A stretch of 64,000 nt of DNA from Acidobacteriota bacterium (GTDB lineage: Bacteria > Acidobacteriota > Terriglobia > Bryobacterales > Bryobacteraceae), in contig JACPNQ010000034.1 in the NCBI GenBank assembly GCA_016185425.1, forward strand, positions 248,001 to 312,000, written 5' to 3'. Below are positions 14,820-23,414 of this stretch, piece after piece; the first letter of the stretch is position 1; every line of letters starts with the position of its first letter. The notes beneath the pieces were generated by a model, which was not told where the DNA came from, made no database searches, and saw only the letters and a program-made list of their open reading frames with translations. The translations under genes and the position numbers were made by a program.

Positions 14820-16166
14820 TTAGTATATAGTTTTTCGGGCTTGGTTGAGAAGAGACTCGACGGCGGCGTAGTCGCCTCCGGGCTCGCCGCAGTTCTCCCG
14901 GCCGTGGTCAAGCCAGCCGGCAGGATCGGCGTGGAACTGTTCGTCTTCGATATCGAGCGGGGCTCCGCGCTGGAGGAGGAGTTCGACCAGATCCGCATAC
15001 CCTTTCCAGCAAGCCCAATGGAGGGCGGTGGCGCCGAGTTCGCCACGAGCATCGAGAGGCGCTCCGGCTTCGAGGAGGGCGCGGACAGCGGCGGTTCGGT
15101 GGCTGGCAGTGAGATCGGGGAGGAGGCGGTGGTTGGCCGGGTCGAGTGGAACGCTTTGCGGTATTGGCTCGCCGAGGGCGCGGTCGAGAGCGGAGACTTC
15201 GGTAGCAGCGCCGCGTGTTTCCATGAATTGGACGACATCGGCTTGGCCGGTTTGGACGGCGATGGCATAGGCTGTACGGCCGTCGTCGCGCCTTGTTTGT
15301 GGATTGGCGCCGTGGTCGAGGAGTTTGCCAATGATGGCTGGAGTGCGTTCGCGCCAAGCCGCCCAGTGGAGGGCGGTTTCGTTGCGGCCGTTTACTTCGT
15401 TGGGATCGGCGCCGGCGTTAAGCAAGAGATCCAGGCCCTCCATGTCTTCGCGGTCGAGCATATGTTTGAGGGCGTTGGAGCCGGCCGGCTTCGCGCCGTG
15501 CCGCAGGAGGAGTTTGAGGCAGGTGAGATCGGCGTGTTCGGTGGAGTGGTAGAGCGACTCGCCGTCGTTGGGATTGGCGCCCGCGTTGAGGAGCACATCG
15601 CCGAGCGCGGGATTGTTGTTGAGGCCGGTGGCGGCGTAGAGGCAGGGGAGAGTGTGGCCGTCCTCCTTGTAGACGGTGTTTGGGTCGGCGCCGTGGCTGA
15701 GGAGAATTTGCGCGGTTTGGGCGAGGCCGGGTTTGTTAGCCAGGCGGGAGAAGCAGACGTAGAGAATGGGCTCGCAGTTTTGCGGGCCGCTTTTGGCGGT
15801 GGCGAGTTCGGGCGCGGTTTTCAGCTCGCGCGCGATTTGTTTCGCGTTGCCGAGGACCAGGGCGGCATAGAATCCTGTGTTTGTGGCAAGCTCGGGGTGG
15901 GCGGTGAGGAGTTCTTCGGCGCGTTTTCGACTGGATACCGCCGCGTCGATGAATTCGGTGATGTGATCGACGTTGGAGGAACGGAAACGTGGCCAGCTTG
16001 CGAAGCCCTGTTCGCGAGCTATGGTGAGTTGGGCATGGTGGAGTTGCAGGGGCGTGGTTCGGCCTGTTTGACGGGCGATGCGCTCGAGGGACTCCGCGTT
16101 ACCGGCTTGCGCGGATTTGAGCAGGGCTTTGGCCTGCTTCCGATAGAATTCGAGATTGGTCGACAT
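14820..16166 (-). CDS. Ankyrin-repeat protein
   Basis: This 448-residue protein has no signal peptide and a short N-terminal helical part (MSTNLEFYRKQAKALLKSAQAGN). From about residue 90 onwards there is a row of ankyrin repeats: ILLSHGADPNTVYKEDGHT, LLNAGADPNEVNGRNETALHWAA, LLDHGANPQTRRDDGRTA and LLEAGAPLDARGELGATALHWA. Ankyrin arrays bind other proteins; the partner is unknown. A strong ribosome-binding site (AAAGGAGGT) precedes the ATG at 16166. It is the first gene of the leftward unit, 29 bp upstream of the cytochrome gene, which makes a regulatory or chaperone role towards the PQQ system possible but unproven. Confidence 0.87.
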   Translation of the reverse strand: MSTNLEFYRKQAKALLKSAQAGNAESLERIARQTGRTTPLQLHHAQLTIAREQGFASWPRFRSSNVDHITEFIDAAVSSRKRAEELLTAHPELATNTGFYAALVLGNAKQIARELKTAPELATAKSGPQNCEPILYVCFSRLANKPGLAQTAQILLSHGADPNTVYKEDGHTLPCLYAATGLNNNPALGDVLLNAGANPNDGESLYHSTEHADLTCLKLLLRHGAKPAGSNALKHMLDREDMEGLDLLLNAGADPNEVNGRNETALHWAAWRERTPAIIGKLLDHGANPQTRRDDGRTAYAIAVQTGQADVVQFMETRGAATEVSALDRALGEPIPQSVPLDPANHRLLPDLTASHRTAAVRALLEAGAPLDARGELGATALHWACWKGYADLVELLLQRGAPLDIEDEQFHADPAGWLDHGRENCGEPGGDYAAVESLLNQARKTIY

Positions 16167-16326
16167 ACGACCTCCTTTCCAATTGGGCCCAGTGTCCGCA
16201 TGAAGGGCAGAAAGAAGGTTCGATCAGGTTGGGTGTACTGCCAGGCGGGAAAATCCCTTTCCACGGACCGGAGGCGCCCTGCTGCGCTCAGGTCTAAGAT
16301 AGCAGAGCTCGTTTCCGGAGAGGATT

Positions 16327-16362
16327 GGAAATAGGGAATTGAGTGTACTGTCCCGCTATTAG
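16327..16362. repeat. Dispersed GTGTACTGTCC repeat, copy B
   Basis: AATAGGGAATTGA, GTGTACTGTCC and CGCTATTA follow each other as in copy A, with one change (CCGC for CCCC) that weakens the outer stem. The TTA at 16359-16361 is the stop codon of the leftward permease gene. The rest of the 190-bp gap up to 16166 holds the ankyrin gene's ribosome-binding region and nothing else recognisable. Confidence 0.8.
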
Positions 16363-18974
16363 TGGCGGAGGGCGGTTAGGGGGTCGAGGCGGGCGGCGCG
16401 CCGGGCGGGCAGATAGCAGGCGAGGGTGGAGGTTGCCAGGAGTACGAGGACGACGGCGCCGAGCGAGATCGGATCGGTTGGGGTGACGCCGAAGAGTTGG
16501 CTTCGCAGAAGGCGGGCCATTACGATAGCCGCGGCCAGGCCGACCGTGAGACCGATGAACACAGGTTTCATTCCAGTGGAGATGATCCAGCGGAGTATGT
16601 CGGCGCGCATGGCGCCGAGGGCCATGCGGAGGCCGATTTCGCGTGTGCGGCACTCGACGGAATAGCTGACCACGCCGTAGACTCCGATTGCGCCGAGTAG
16701 GAGCGCGAGGAGTGCGAAGAGAGAGGTGAGGATCAATTGGAAGCGGCGTTGCGAGACCGATTCGAGGACGATCTCACGCATCGTGCGGATGGCGGGGATG
16801 GGGAGGTTGGCATCCATTCCCCGGATTGCTTCGCGGACAGCCGGAGCGAGCGTTGCCGGGTCTTGCGCGGTGCGGATGAAGAGCGTGGCGGGGCCACTCG
16901 CCCATTGGCTGTGCGGGCGGTAGATGACCGGCGGCGATTCGCGGTCCGCCGCGCCGGGGCGCACATCTTCAACAACGCCGGCGATGGTGATGACTGGGCC
17001 AGTGACGTTGCCTTGACGGATGCCGCGCCCGATGACGCTTGGGAGCGGCTCGTTGGGCCAGAGGTTCCTGGCTAGCGATTCGCTGATGAGCGCCGTGGGG
17101 GCCGGTTCTTGCGATTCGAAATGGCGACCGGCACGGAGGGCGGTGCCGCTGGCGGCGAAGTAACCGCTTGTGACGGCGCGGACCATGGCGACGGGGCGCA
17201 TGAACACGGTGTGTTGGAAGTCGGTGTCCGTGGGGTGGAATATCGTCCGGCTGGCGCCGCTGGAGGAGTTGGCGGCGGGGGAGTCGCTAATGGCGCCGGC
17301 GGCTGTTATGCCAGGGATAGCGCGGAGGTTGTCTGTTGCGTCGCGATAGAAGGCAACGCGGCTTGCGGCGGGACCGTAGCGCGGGCCGAAGAGGGAGAGA
17401 TCGACGGAGAGAATGCGTTCGATTTGATAACCGCGATCGGCATTGATGACTTTGACGAAGCTATGAATGAGGAGGCCGGTTGTGGCGAGGAGCGCGGTGC
17501 CGAGGGCCATTTCGACGCCGATGAGGACCTGGCGGAAGCGCGTGGACGTGCCAGTGATACGGGCTGAATCCTGCATGTTCGGTGTGTGCAAGGCCGGAAA
17601 GAGTCCGCAAGCCACACCAGTGACAACGGCGGCGAAGAGAGCGAAGAGGAGCGCGGGTAGATTCAGCGGGGGCGCGGCGAGGAGTTGCAGGTCCTCACCG
17701 GCGAGCTTGGATAGTAGAGCGGCGGAGTTGGTGGCGAGGATGATGCCGAAGGCGGCGCCGGCTAGCGCGAGGACGGTAGTTTCGGTGAGCGTCTGGCTGA
17801 GGAGCCGGGCGCGGCCTGCGCCGAGAGCGACACGAGTCGCGAATTCCGTGGACCGGCTGGCAAGCCGGGCGAGGAAGAGGTTGGCGATGTTGGTGCAGGC
17901 GGTGAGAAGTAGAAGGGCCGCGGCGGCAAGGACGAATAGCAGACGGAGGCGGAGTTTGCCCGCGTAGACTTCGCGGACGGGCAGGAGGTTGATTTTGAAC
18001 GTGATACTCGCGCCGGGCGCGACAGTCCGGTAGAACGCGGTGAGAATGGATTGAAACTGTTGGCGGCCCTGCTCGAGACGGGCGTCCGGGCGGAGGCGGA
18101 CGAAGATTCCGTGGTCCCAGCTTTCATTCTGCAGGTCGCGCGAAGTGGGAGCGATGGGCTTCCAGATGTCGACGCGGGGGGCAAATGCGAGGATTGGGTT
18201 GAGCAGAGTCCCGGTGGGAACAAGGAGTGAGGGGGCGGCGACGCCGATGATTTGGTGGCTCTCGCCGTTGATGTCGATGGACTTGCCGATGACGGCGGGG
18301 CCGGCACCGTAGCGGCGGCGCCATAATGCGTCGCTGATGACGATGACGCGATCGTTGCCGGGCTGTTCTTCCGCGGCGGCAAAGTCGCGGCCGCGCGCGA
18401 CGGGCACGCCTAGGAAACTGAAGAAGTTCGTGGAGACTTTTGCGCCCCCTAGGCGCTCCGGCTCGCCGTCGCCACTAAGGCTGCATTCCCAGGGGCGGAG
18501 AGCGGCGATCGCGCTGAACACGGTTTCGGACTTGCGCCACTCCAGGAATGCCTGCACGGGGACGGGCATGCTGGGACGTTCAGGGAGGGCGACTTCGGCA
18601 CTGTAGATTTGATCGGGAATGGCGTAGGGGAGCGGTTTAATCAAGGCGGCGTAGACAACGCTGAAGATGGCCGTATTGGCACCGATGCCGAGGGCGAATG
18701 TGAGGATCGCGGCGATGGCGAAGCCGGGGTTCCTGCTGAGAGTTCGTGCCGTGTAGCGGATATCGCGGGTGAGGTTGTCGAGCCAGTTAGCAGGTTTTTG
18801 ATCGCGACATTCGTCCTTGGCGAGTTCCATGGCGCCAAAGTCGAGACGGGCTTGTTGTTCGGCCTGTGCCTGGGTGAGGCCCTGGGCTTTGTAATCCGCG
18901 ATGAGGCTTTCGAGGTGGAACTCGAGTTCCTTGTTCATTCGCGCTTCCCAGTTGCGGCGTTTGAACATTTCCAT
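16359..18974 (-). CDS. ADOP-type MacB-like permease
   Basis: This 871-residue membrane protein is of the acidobacterial duplicated orphan permease kind. An N-terminal prefix domain (about 1-75: EARMNKELEFHLESLIADY, TQAQAEQQARLDFG) is followed by two MacB periplasmic-core plus FtsX transmembrane units. The first unit begins near residue 80 with NPGFAIAAILTFALGIGANTAIFSVV. The last FtsX segment (GVVSYSVECRTREIGLRMALGAMRADI, then LACYLPARRAARLDPLTALRH) closes the chain. No ATP-binding protein gene is adjacent, which is characteristic of the group. Its start overlaps the padR stop by one base (TAATG), so it is co-expressed with and probably controlled by that regulator. Its transported substrate is unknown. 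Confidence 0.92.
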   Translation of the reverse strand: MEMFKRRNWEARMNKELEFHLESLIADYKAQGLTQAQAEQQARLDFGAMELAKDECRDQKPANWLDNLTRDIRYTARTLSRNPGFAIAAILTFALGIGANTAIFSVVYAALIKPLPYAIPDQIYSAEVALPERPSMPVPVQAFLEWRKSETVFSAIAALRPWECSLSGDGEPERLGGAKVSTNFFSFLGVPVARGRDFAAAEEQPGNDRVIVISDALWRRRYGAGPAVIGKSIDINGESHQIIGVAAPSLLVPTGTLLNPILAFAPRVDIWKPIAPTSRDLQNESWDHGIFVRLRPDARLEQGRQQFQSILTAFYRTVAPGASITFKINLLPVREVYAGKLRLRLLFVLAAAALLLLTACTNIANLFLARLASRSTEFATRVALGAGRARLLSQTLTETTVLALAGAAFGIILATNSAALLSKLAGEDLQLLAAPPLNLPALLFALFAAVVTGVACGLFPALHTPNMQDSARITGTSTRFRQVLIGVEMALGTALLATTGLLIHSFVKVINADRGYQIERILSVDLSLFGPRYGPAASRVAFYRDATDNLRAIPGITAAGAISDSPAANSSSGASRTIFHPTDTDFQHTVFMRPVAMVRAVTSGYFAASGTALRAGRHFESQEPAPTALISESLARNLWPNEPLPSVIGRGIRQGNVTGPVITIAGVVEDVRPGAADRESPPVIYRPHSQWASGPATLFIRTAQDPATLAPAVREAIRGMDANLPIPAIRTMREIVLESVSQRRFQLILTSLFALLALLLGAIGVYGVVSYSVECRTREIGLRMALGAMRADILRWIISTGMKPVFIGLTVGLAAAIVMARLLRSQLFGVTPTDPISLGAVVLVLLATSTLACYLPARRAARLDPLTALRH

Positions 18975-19327
18975 TACTCCGCGGATTCAAGCACGAGCGA
19001 GACCGCGTCGCAGAGGCGTTTCCAGCCGGCGGTTTCGGCTTCAAAATGTTTTCGGCCGGCCTTCGTGAGGCTGTAGTATTTGGCCTCGCGGCCCGTTTCC
19101 GTCTTGCCCCAATCCGATTTCAGCAGGCCCTGGTTTTCGAGGCGGTAGAGGGCGGGGTAGAGGGAGCCCTGGCGGATTTGGAGCGCTTCGCGGGAGATCT
19201 GCTGGATGCGCTGGACGATGGCGTATCCGTGGATGGGACGGAGAGCGGCGACTTTGAGAATCAACATGTCCAGGGTTCCCTGGAGGAGTTCGGCGTCGCC
19301 GGGCGCCTTTTCTGTATGCCTAGCCAT
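18974..19327 (-). CDS. PadR-family transcriptional regulator
   Basis: This 117-residue winged-helix repressor has the family motifs LQGTLDMLILKVAAL, HGYAIVQRIQQIS and QGSLYPALYRLENQGLL, followed by the wing YYSLTKAGRKHFEAE and a short dimerisation helix. PadR proteins sense small molecules or stress and repress transporter genes beside them. Here the target is most likely the one-base-overlapping ADOP permease and the gene itself. A consensus-like promoter lies 9 bp upstream (19337-19366). Confidence 0.93.
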   Translation of the reverse strand: MARHTEKAPGDAELLQGTLDMLILKVAALRPIHGYAIVQRIQQISREALQIRQGSLYPALYRLENQGLLKSDWGKTETGREAKYYSLTKAGRKHFEAETAGWKRLCDAVSLVLESAE

Positions 19328-19336
19328 TCGAGATGT

Positions 19337-19366
19337 AGTATGCGCCCAGAATGCCTAGGATGTCAA
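19337..19366 (-). promoter_or_regulatory. Promoter of the padR-permease pair 1
   Basis: On the minus strand a perfect TTGACA (19366-19361) and CATACT (19342-19337) are separated by 18 bp. The -10 hexamer ends 9 bp before the padR ATG, so the transcript would have almost no leader. Confidence 0.65.
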
Positions 19367-19387
19367 GGTGTAGCCGGAGTCCGGCCA

Positions 19388-19419
19388 ATTAGGGAATTGA
19401 GTGTACTGTCCCCCTATTA
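19388..19419. repeat. Dispersed GTGTACTGTCC repeat, copy C
   Basis: ATTAGGGAATTGA, GTGTACTGTCC and CCCTATTA, in the same orientation as copies A and B. TTA at 19417-19419 is the stop of the leftward Oar-like gene. Of the 89 bp between this stop and the padR start, the repeat takes about a third. Confidence 0.8.
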
Positions 19420-21978
19420 GAAGGAGAGGCGGAGATGGAAGCGGAAGGCGCGGCCGTCGTTGAGGGTATTGGTGATGAAGGCGAAGTTGGGGGAGGAGAG
19501 CTCACGGAAGGGCTCGGCGAATTGGGGGGTGTTGCCGAGGTTGATGGCTTCGGCGCGGAAGAAGAGCTTGCGATCGCCGCCGGCCGACCAGGAACGCGAG
19601 ATGGAGGCGTTGACGTTGGCGATGCCGGCTTTGCGGAAGGTGTTGCTGCCGATGCTGCCGCGGCTTTCGTTGGGTGTGATGTAGCTGAAGGCGGAGCGGG
19701 GGAGTAGCGCGCGGGAGGTATCTGGATGGCCGACTGTACGGCCGAGGATCGACGGGTCGACGATGTTGGGGCGGTCTCCTTGATCGCCATCGACATTGCC
19801 GAAACCGGGGGCGTCGGAGCCTGTGATGATGCTGAAGGGCGTGCCGGATTTGACGAGCCAGACGCCGCTCAGATCCCACTGGCCGAGCCAGGGGACTTTC
19901 GGAGTGGCATAGCTGCCGCGCGTGAGGAAACCGTGCTTTTGATCGAAGCTGCTAACGCCCTTCACGTCCGCCCAGATGTTCTTTTCGGTTTGCGACTGGC
20001 TTTGGCGGCCGTCGTCGCCGGTGGCGGTGTTGGTGTATCCAGCGCCGTTATCGATGGCCTTTGAGAACCAGTAGGACGTTTCCAAATTGATGCCGCGCAC
20101 TCGCGGGACGACGAGGGTGACGCGACCGGCATCGAAGTAGCCGTGAGATCCATTGACTGCGTCGCGAATGTCGAAGTAGCGGGATTCAGGGCGCCGATCG
20201 TTGATGGTGGCGGTAGTTTGCGGGATTCCGGGGATGGCGATGGAGCGATTGTTGTACTGCAGGAGCAGGAGCTTGTGCGCGCGGCTGCCCACATAGCCCA
20301 CTTGCAGGCGCCAGCCCTTGGCGAGTGTGTTCTCCCAGGAGAGGTTATATAAGTGCGCATAGGGAGTGGCCAGGTCCGGCGAGATGCGTAGGAGCGTGCT
20401 GCGGGCGTTGGGATCGGCGGGGACATTGAGCTGACCGAAGGGCGCTGCGATGTCGGGCGCCTGGATTTCGAACTTGGTGTTGAGCGGCGGGTTGTAGCGG
20501 ATTTGCGAGTAGGTGACGGGGAAGATTTCGCCGAAGTGGACGCTGTAGGCGGCGCGGATGAGGCCTTTGCCGATGCGATAGGCCAGGCCGAAGCGCGGGG
20601 CGAGGTTGTTGGTATCGGAATCGTATGGGATTCGATTGAGGTTATTCACTTCGGTAGGCGCAGTGACGATTTCGTAACGGAGGCCGTAGTTGATAGTGAG
20701 GCGCGAATTGATGCGCCAGTCGTCACCGGCGAAGGCGGCGACTTCGTTATTACGGAAGCCGCGGTGGATGCTGCCGACGGAGCCGCTGAAACGGCTGGGA
20801 ATGCCGAGGAGGAAGTTCTCCATGACGGTTCGGCCGAAATCGTTGCGGAAGTAGAGGTTTCCGCGCGTGCTGGATGCTTCGGTGCCATTGAGCTGGCGGC
20901 GGCTGTAATCGGCGCCGGCGTACCAGTTGTGACGGCCGCGGGTTTGCTTCATGGCGATGCCGTAACGGAAGCGATTCTGCGCGCGGTCGATGGGGATGTT
21001 GGAGCCGGGACCGAGCGTTGTGACGACATTGGAGAAGTTGACTTGCGGACCCACGGCGTTGGGCTCGGGTACCAAGAGGGAGCCGACACGATCGAACATC
21101 GCCGTGGCGTTGATGGCGGTGTTGGCGGTGCGGAGGTAGTTCCAGGAGAGCTGCGCGGTGTGGGCGCGCGTGGTGGTGTCCGGGTTCTGGCCGGCGACGA
21201 GCTGGAAGGCGTCGACGTTTTGCGAGGTGAACTGATAGCGGAGATTCAGGGAGTGTTTTTTCGTGAGCTGCTGATCGAGACGGGTGGAGGCGTTGTTGTC
21301 GTTGATGTTCTGCGCGGCGTTAGTGTTCAGCGCGCGTTCGTTGATGTCGGTGCGGTTAGGAAGTTCCTTTGGGAAAGCATCGAGGAAACGCTGGATGAGA
21401 CGGCGCGCGGCGGGGCTGGTGGTGCGCGGGGTACGCTCATCGGCCTTGGGGACGACGATGTTGCCATTGACGTTGCCGCGGAGTTTCTGCTGGCCGAGAT
21501 CGATGGTCATGGCGGCGCTTTTCCAGGGGCGGAAGACAACGTTGGCGCCGTATTGATTGTCGTGCGCGGGACGAAGGGCGCCGACGGTGAAAAAGCTGCG
21601 GGCGTTGAGGACGCTGTTGCCGTGAGTTTCGAAGAGCGAGCCGTGGAAGTTGGATAGCTTGGCGGGTGCGAGATGGATGGGGCTGAGCGGCTTGTTGCCG
21701 TATTCCGCGCCGAAATAGTTGCGGTCGGCCTTGACGTCATCGATTAACGTGGCGGTAGTGCCGAGGCGGATATTGAGCTCTTTGAGCGCGTTGTTATCGA
21801 TGAGGTTGAACTGAACGTTTTCGTTGCGGCGGCTTTCGCCCGAGGCGGTGTCGGTTTTGTTGAGGAGATTGAGATCCGTACGGCGTTCGGTACTTTGTTC
21901 AGAGGGCGCCTGTTTGGGCTGCTGCGCGTAGACGAGCAGCGGCGCGAAGGCTAACAGGAAGACCCGGAGTAACCGCAT
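19417..21978 (-). CDS. Oar-like TonB-dependent outer-membrane protein, short form
   Basis: This 853-residue outer-membrane beta-barrel protein has a signal peptide (about 1-18, ending YAQ). After it comes a short low-complexity linker rich in Gln, Ser and Glu. Plug-like segments follow (FGAEYGNKPLSPIHLAPAKLSNFHGSLFETHGNSVLNARSFF as a region near 85-130), then a long barrel with typical alternations and a terminal aromatic strand ending RFHLRLSF. The usual N-terminal carboxypeptidase-regulatory domain of Oar proteins is missing. The gene begins 8 bp after the sulfatase stop. A TATAAT (21991-21986) 7 bp before the ATG could allow leaderless transcription, but no -35 is seen. The stop codon is inside repeat copy C. 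Confidence 0.83.
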   Translation of the reverse strand: MRLLRVFLLAFAPLLVYAQQPKQAPSEQSTERRTDLNLLNKTDTASGESRRNENVQFNLIDNNALKELNIRLGTTATLIDDVKADRNYFGAEYGNKPLSPIHLAPAKLSNFHGSLFETHGNSVLNARSFFTVGALRPAHDNQYGANVVFRPWKSAAMTIDLGQQKLRGNVNGNIVVPKADERTPRTTSPAARRLIQRFLDAFPKELPNRTDINERALNTNAAQNINDNNASTRLDQQLTKKHSLNLRYQFTSQNVDAFQLVAGQNPDTTTRAHTAQLSWNYLRTANTAINATAMFDRVGSLLVPEPNAVGPQVNFSNVVTTLGPGSNIPIDRAQNRFRYGIAMKQTRGRHNWYAGADYSRRQLNGTEASSTRGNLYFRNDFGRTVMENFLLGIPSRFSGSVGSIHRGFRNNEVAAFAGDDWRINSRLTINYGLRYEIVTAPTEVNNLNRIPYDSDTNNLAPRFGLAYRIGKGLIRAAYSVHFGEIFPVTYSQIRYNPPLNTKFEIQAPDIAAPFGQLNVPADPNARSTLLRISPDLATPYAHLYNLSWENTLAKGWRLQVGYVGSRAHKLLLLQYNNRSIAIPGIPQTTATINDRRPESRYFDIRDAVNGSHGYFDAGRVTLVVPRVRGINLETSYWFSKAIDNGAGYTNTATGDDGRQSQSQTEKNIWADVKGVSSFDQKHGFLTRGSYATPKVPWLGQWDLSGVWLVKSGTPFSIITGSDAPGFGNVDGDQGDRPNIVDPSILGRTVGHPDTSRALLPRSAFSYITPNESRGSIGSNTFRKAGIANVNASISRSWSAGGDRKLFFRAEAINLGNTPQFAEPFRELSSPNFAFITNTLNDGRAFRFHLRLSF

Positions 21979-21986
21979 TGAATCAA

Positions 21987-23414
21987 TTATACGGGGAGGG
22001 TACCGACCGGCCGGATGTTGGCGCGGAGTGCGGCGAGGAATGAGGCGGCTTGTTTTCTTAGCGAGGCAACGCGGTTCGGGAAGCGGCTGGCGACATTGTG
22101 CGCTTCGCCGATGTCGGATTGAAGGTCGTAGAATTCGCCGGTGTTGAGGTGCAGTTTCCCGCGGCCGGCGCGAATGGCGAGGAGATTGGAGTTGCTGGCG
22201 GGCCGGCCTTGCTGGGGCGTGTATTGCAGGGCGGTGTCGAAGTAATAAAAGAAATCGTGCGGGCTTTTGTTTGATTCGCCGGTGAGGAGGGGGAGAATGT
22301 CGTGGCCGTCGATCACGCGGTCCGTTGGCAGCGGGACGTTGGCGGCGGCGGCGAATGTAGGCAGAAAATCGATTGTGGCGGCGACGGCGGAGACGACTGT
22401 GTTGGCGGGGATGCGGCCGGGCCAGCGAAAAATAGCGGGGACGCGGATGCCGCCTTCCCATACGCCGCCCTTACCGCCGCGGAGAGGGCCGGCGGAACCG
22501 GCATCAATACCGTAGGGGAGCCAGGGACCGTTGTCGGAGGTGTAGATGACCAGGGTGTCGTTTTCGAGGTTGTGCTCGCGGAGCCGGGCGAGGATACGGC
22601 CGGTGCCGGCGTCGAGCTCTTCGACGACGTCGCCGTAGCGCCCACGGAGAGATCGGCCGTCGAAGTCCTTGCCGGGGAAGAGCGGGACATGGGGCATCGC
22701 GTGGGCGAGATAGAGAAAGAAGGGCTTCGACTTGTTGGCGTCAATGAAGCGGAGGGCTTCGGCGGTATAGCGATCGGTGAGTTTGGTTTGATCGGGGTTG
22801 AGCTCGACGACTTCCTCGTTGTGCATGAGCGGGAGGGGTGGGAACCAGTCTGGGGGGTAGTGCTGGCCCTGACCGTCGTAACCGGTGAGCTCGGCACGCT
22901 GGCGAACGAATTTGGCGGTTTCGTTTTCGGCGCCGGTTCGAGTGACTTTGGGATGATATGGCCACATGTCATTGGAGTACGGGAGGCCGAACCACTCATC
23001 GAATCCGTTGCGCGTGGGAAGGAATTCCCTGGCATCGCCGAGGTGCCATTTGCCGATCATCATGGTGGCATAGCCGGCTTTTTTGAGGAGCTCGGGGATG
23101 GTGACTTCGTTTGGGTGGATGCCGGTTCTGGCGCGGGGAAGATGATTGAAATTCAGGCTGTTGCGGGCGGGGTACGAGCCCGTCATCAGCGCGGCGCGGG
23201 AGGGGCCGCAGAGCGGCTGGGCGTAGAAGTCAGTGAGCCGCGCACCCTCGCGGGCCATGCGATCGATGTTCGGCGTGCGGATGTAGGGCGAGCCGTAGCA
23301 GCCGAGGTCGCCATAGCCTTGGTCGTCGGCGAGGATGACGACGATGTTCGGCGGACGTTGCGTTGCTTGCCCGGCGAGGGTTGTTGTCGCCGCGAGGAGT
23401 TGGCGGCGGGTCAT
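21987..23414 (-). CDS. Type I sulfatase
   Basis: This 475-residue formylglycine-dependent sulfatase has the signature Cys69-Gly-Pro-Ser-Arg73 (CGPSRAALMTG), whose cysteine is converted to formylglycine. Metal-binding Asp30-Asp31 lie in VVILADDQGYGDLG. IGKWHLGD around residue 125 and YTSDNGPW around 270 complete the active site. The N-terminus MTRRQLLAATTTLAG looks like a Tat signal, so it acts in the periplasm. The ATG at 23414 overlaps the stop of the enolase-superfamily gene (TGATG). Sulfate esters on a polysaccharide are the probable substrate, given the neighbouring TonB receptors. A formylglycine-generating enzyme is not encoded in the window. Confidence 0.93.
   Translation of the reverse strand: MTRRQLLAATTTLAGQATQRPPNIVVILADDQGYGDLGCYGSPYIRTPNIDRMAREGARLTDFYAQPLCGPSRAALMTGSYPARNSLNFNHLPRARTGIHPNEVTIPELLKKAGYATMMIGKWHLGDAREFLPTRNGFDEWFGLPYSNDMWPYHPKVTRTGAENETAKFVRQRAELTGYDGQGQHYPPDWFPPLPLMHNEEVVELNPDQTKLTDRYTAEALRFIDANKSKPFFLYLAHAMPHVPLFPGKDFDGRSLRGRYGDVVEELDAGTGRILARLREHNLENDTLVIYTSDNGPWLPYGIDAGSAGPLRGGKGGVWEGGIRVPAIFRWPGRIPANTVVSAVAATIDFLPTFAAAANVPLPTDRVIDGHDILPLLTGESNKSPHDFFYYFDTALQYTPQQGRPASNSNLLAIRAGRGKLHLNTGEFYDLQSDIGEAHNVASRFPNRVASLRKQAASFLAALRANIRPVGTLPV

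Noticed and set aside
16231-16250. A fourth copy of the GTGTACTG repeat
   Set aside because: Only GGTGTACTGCC is shared; the flanking AGGGAATTGA and CTATTA parts are absent, so it is probably chance.
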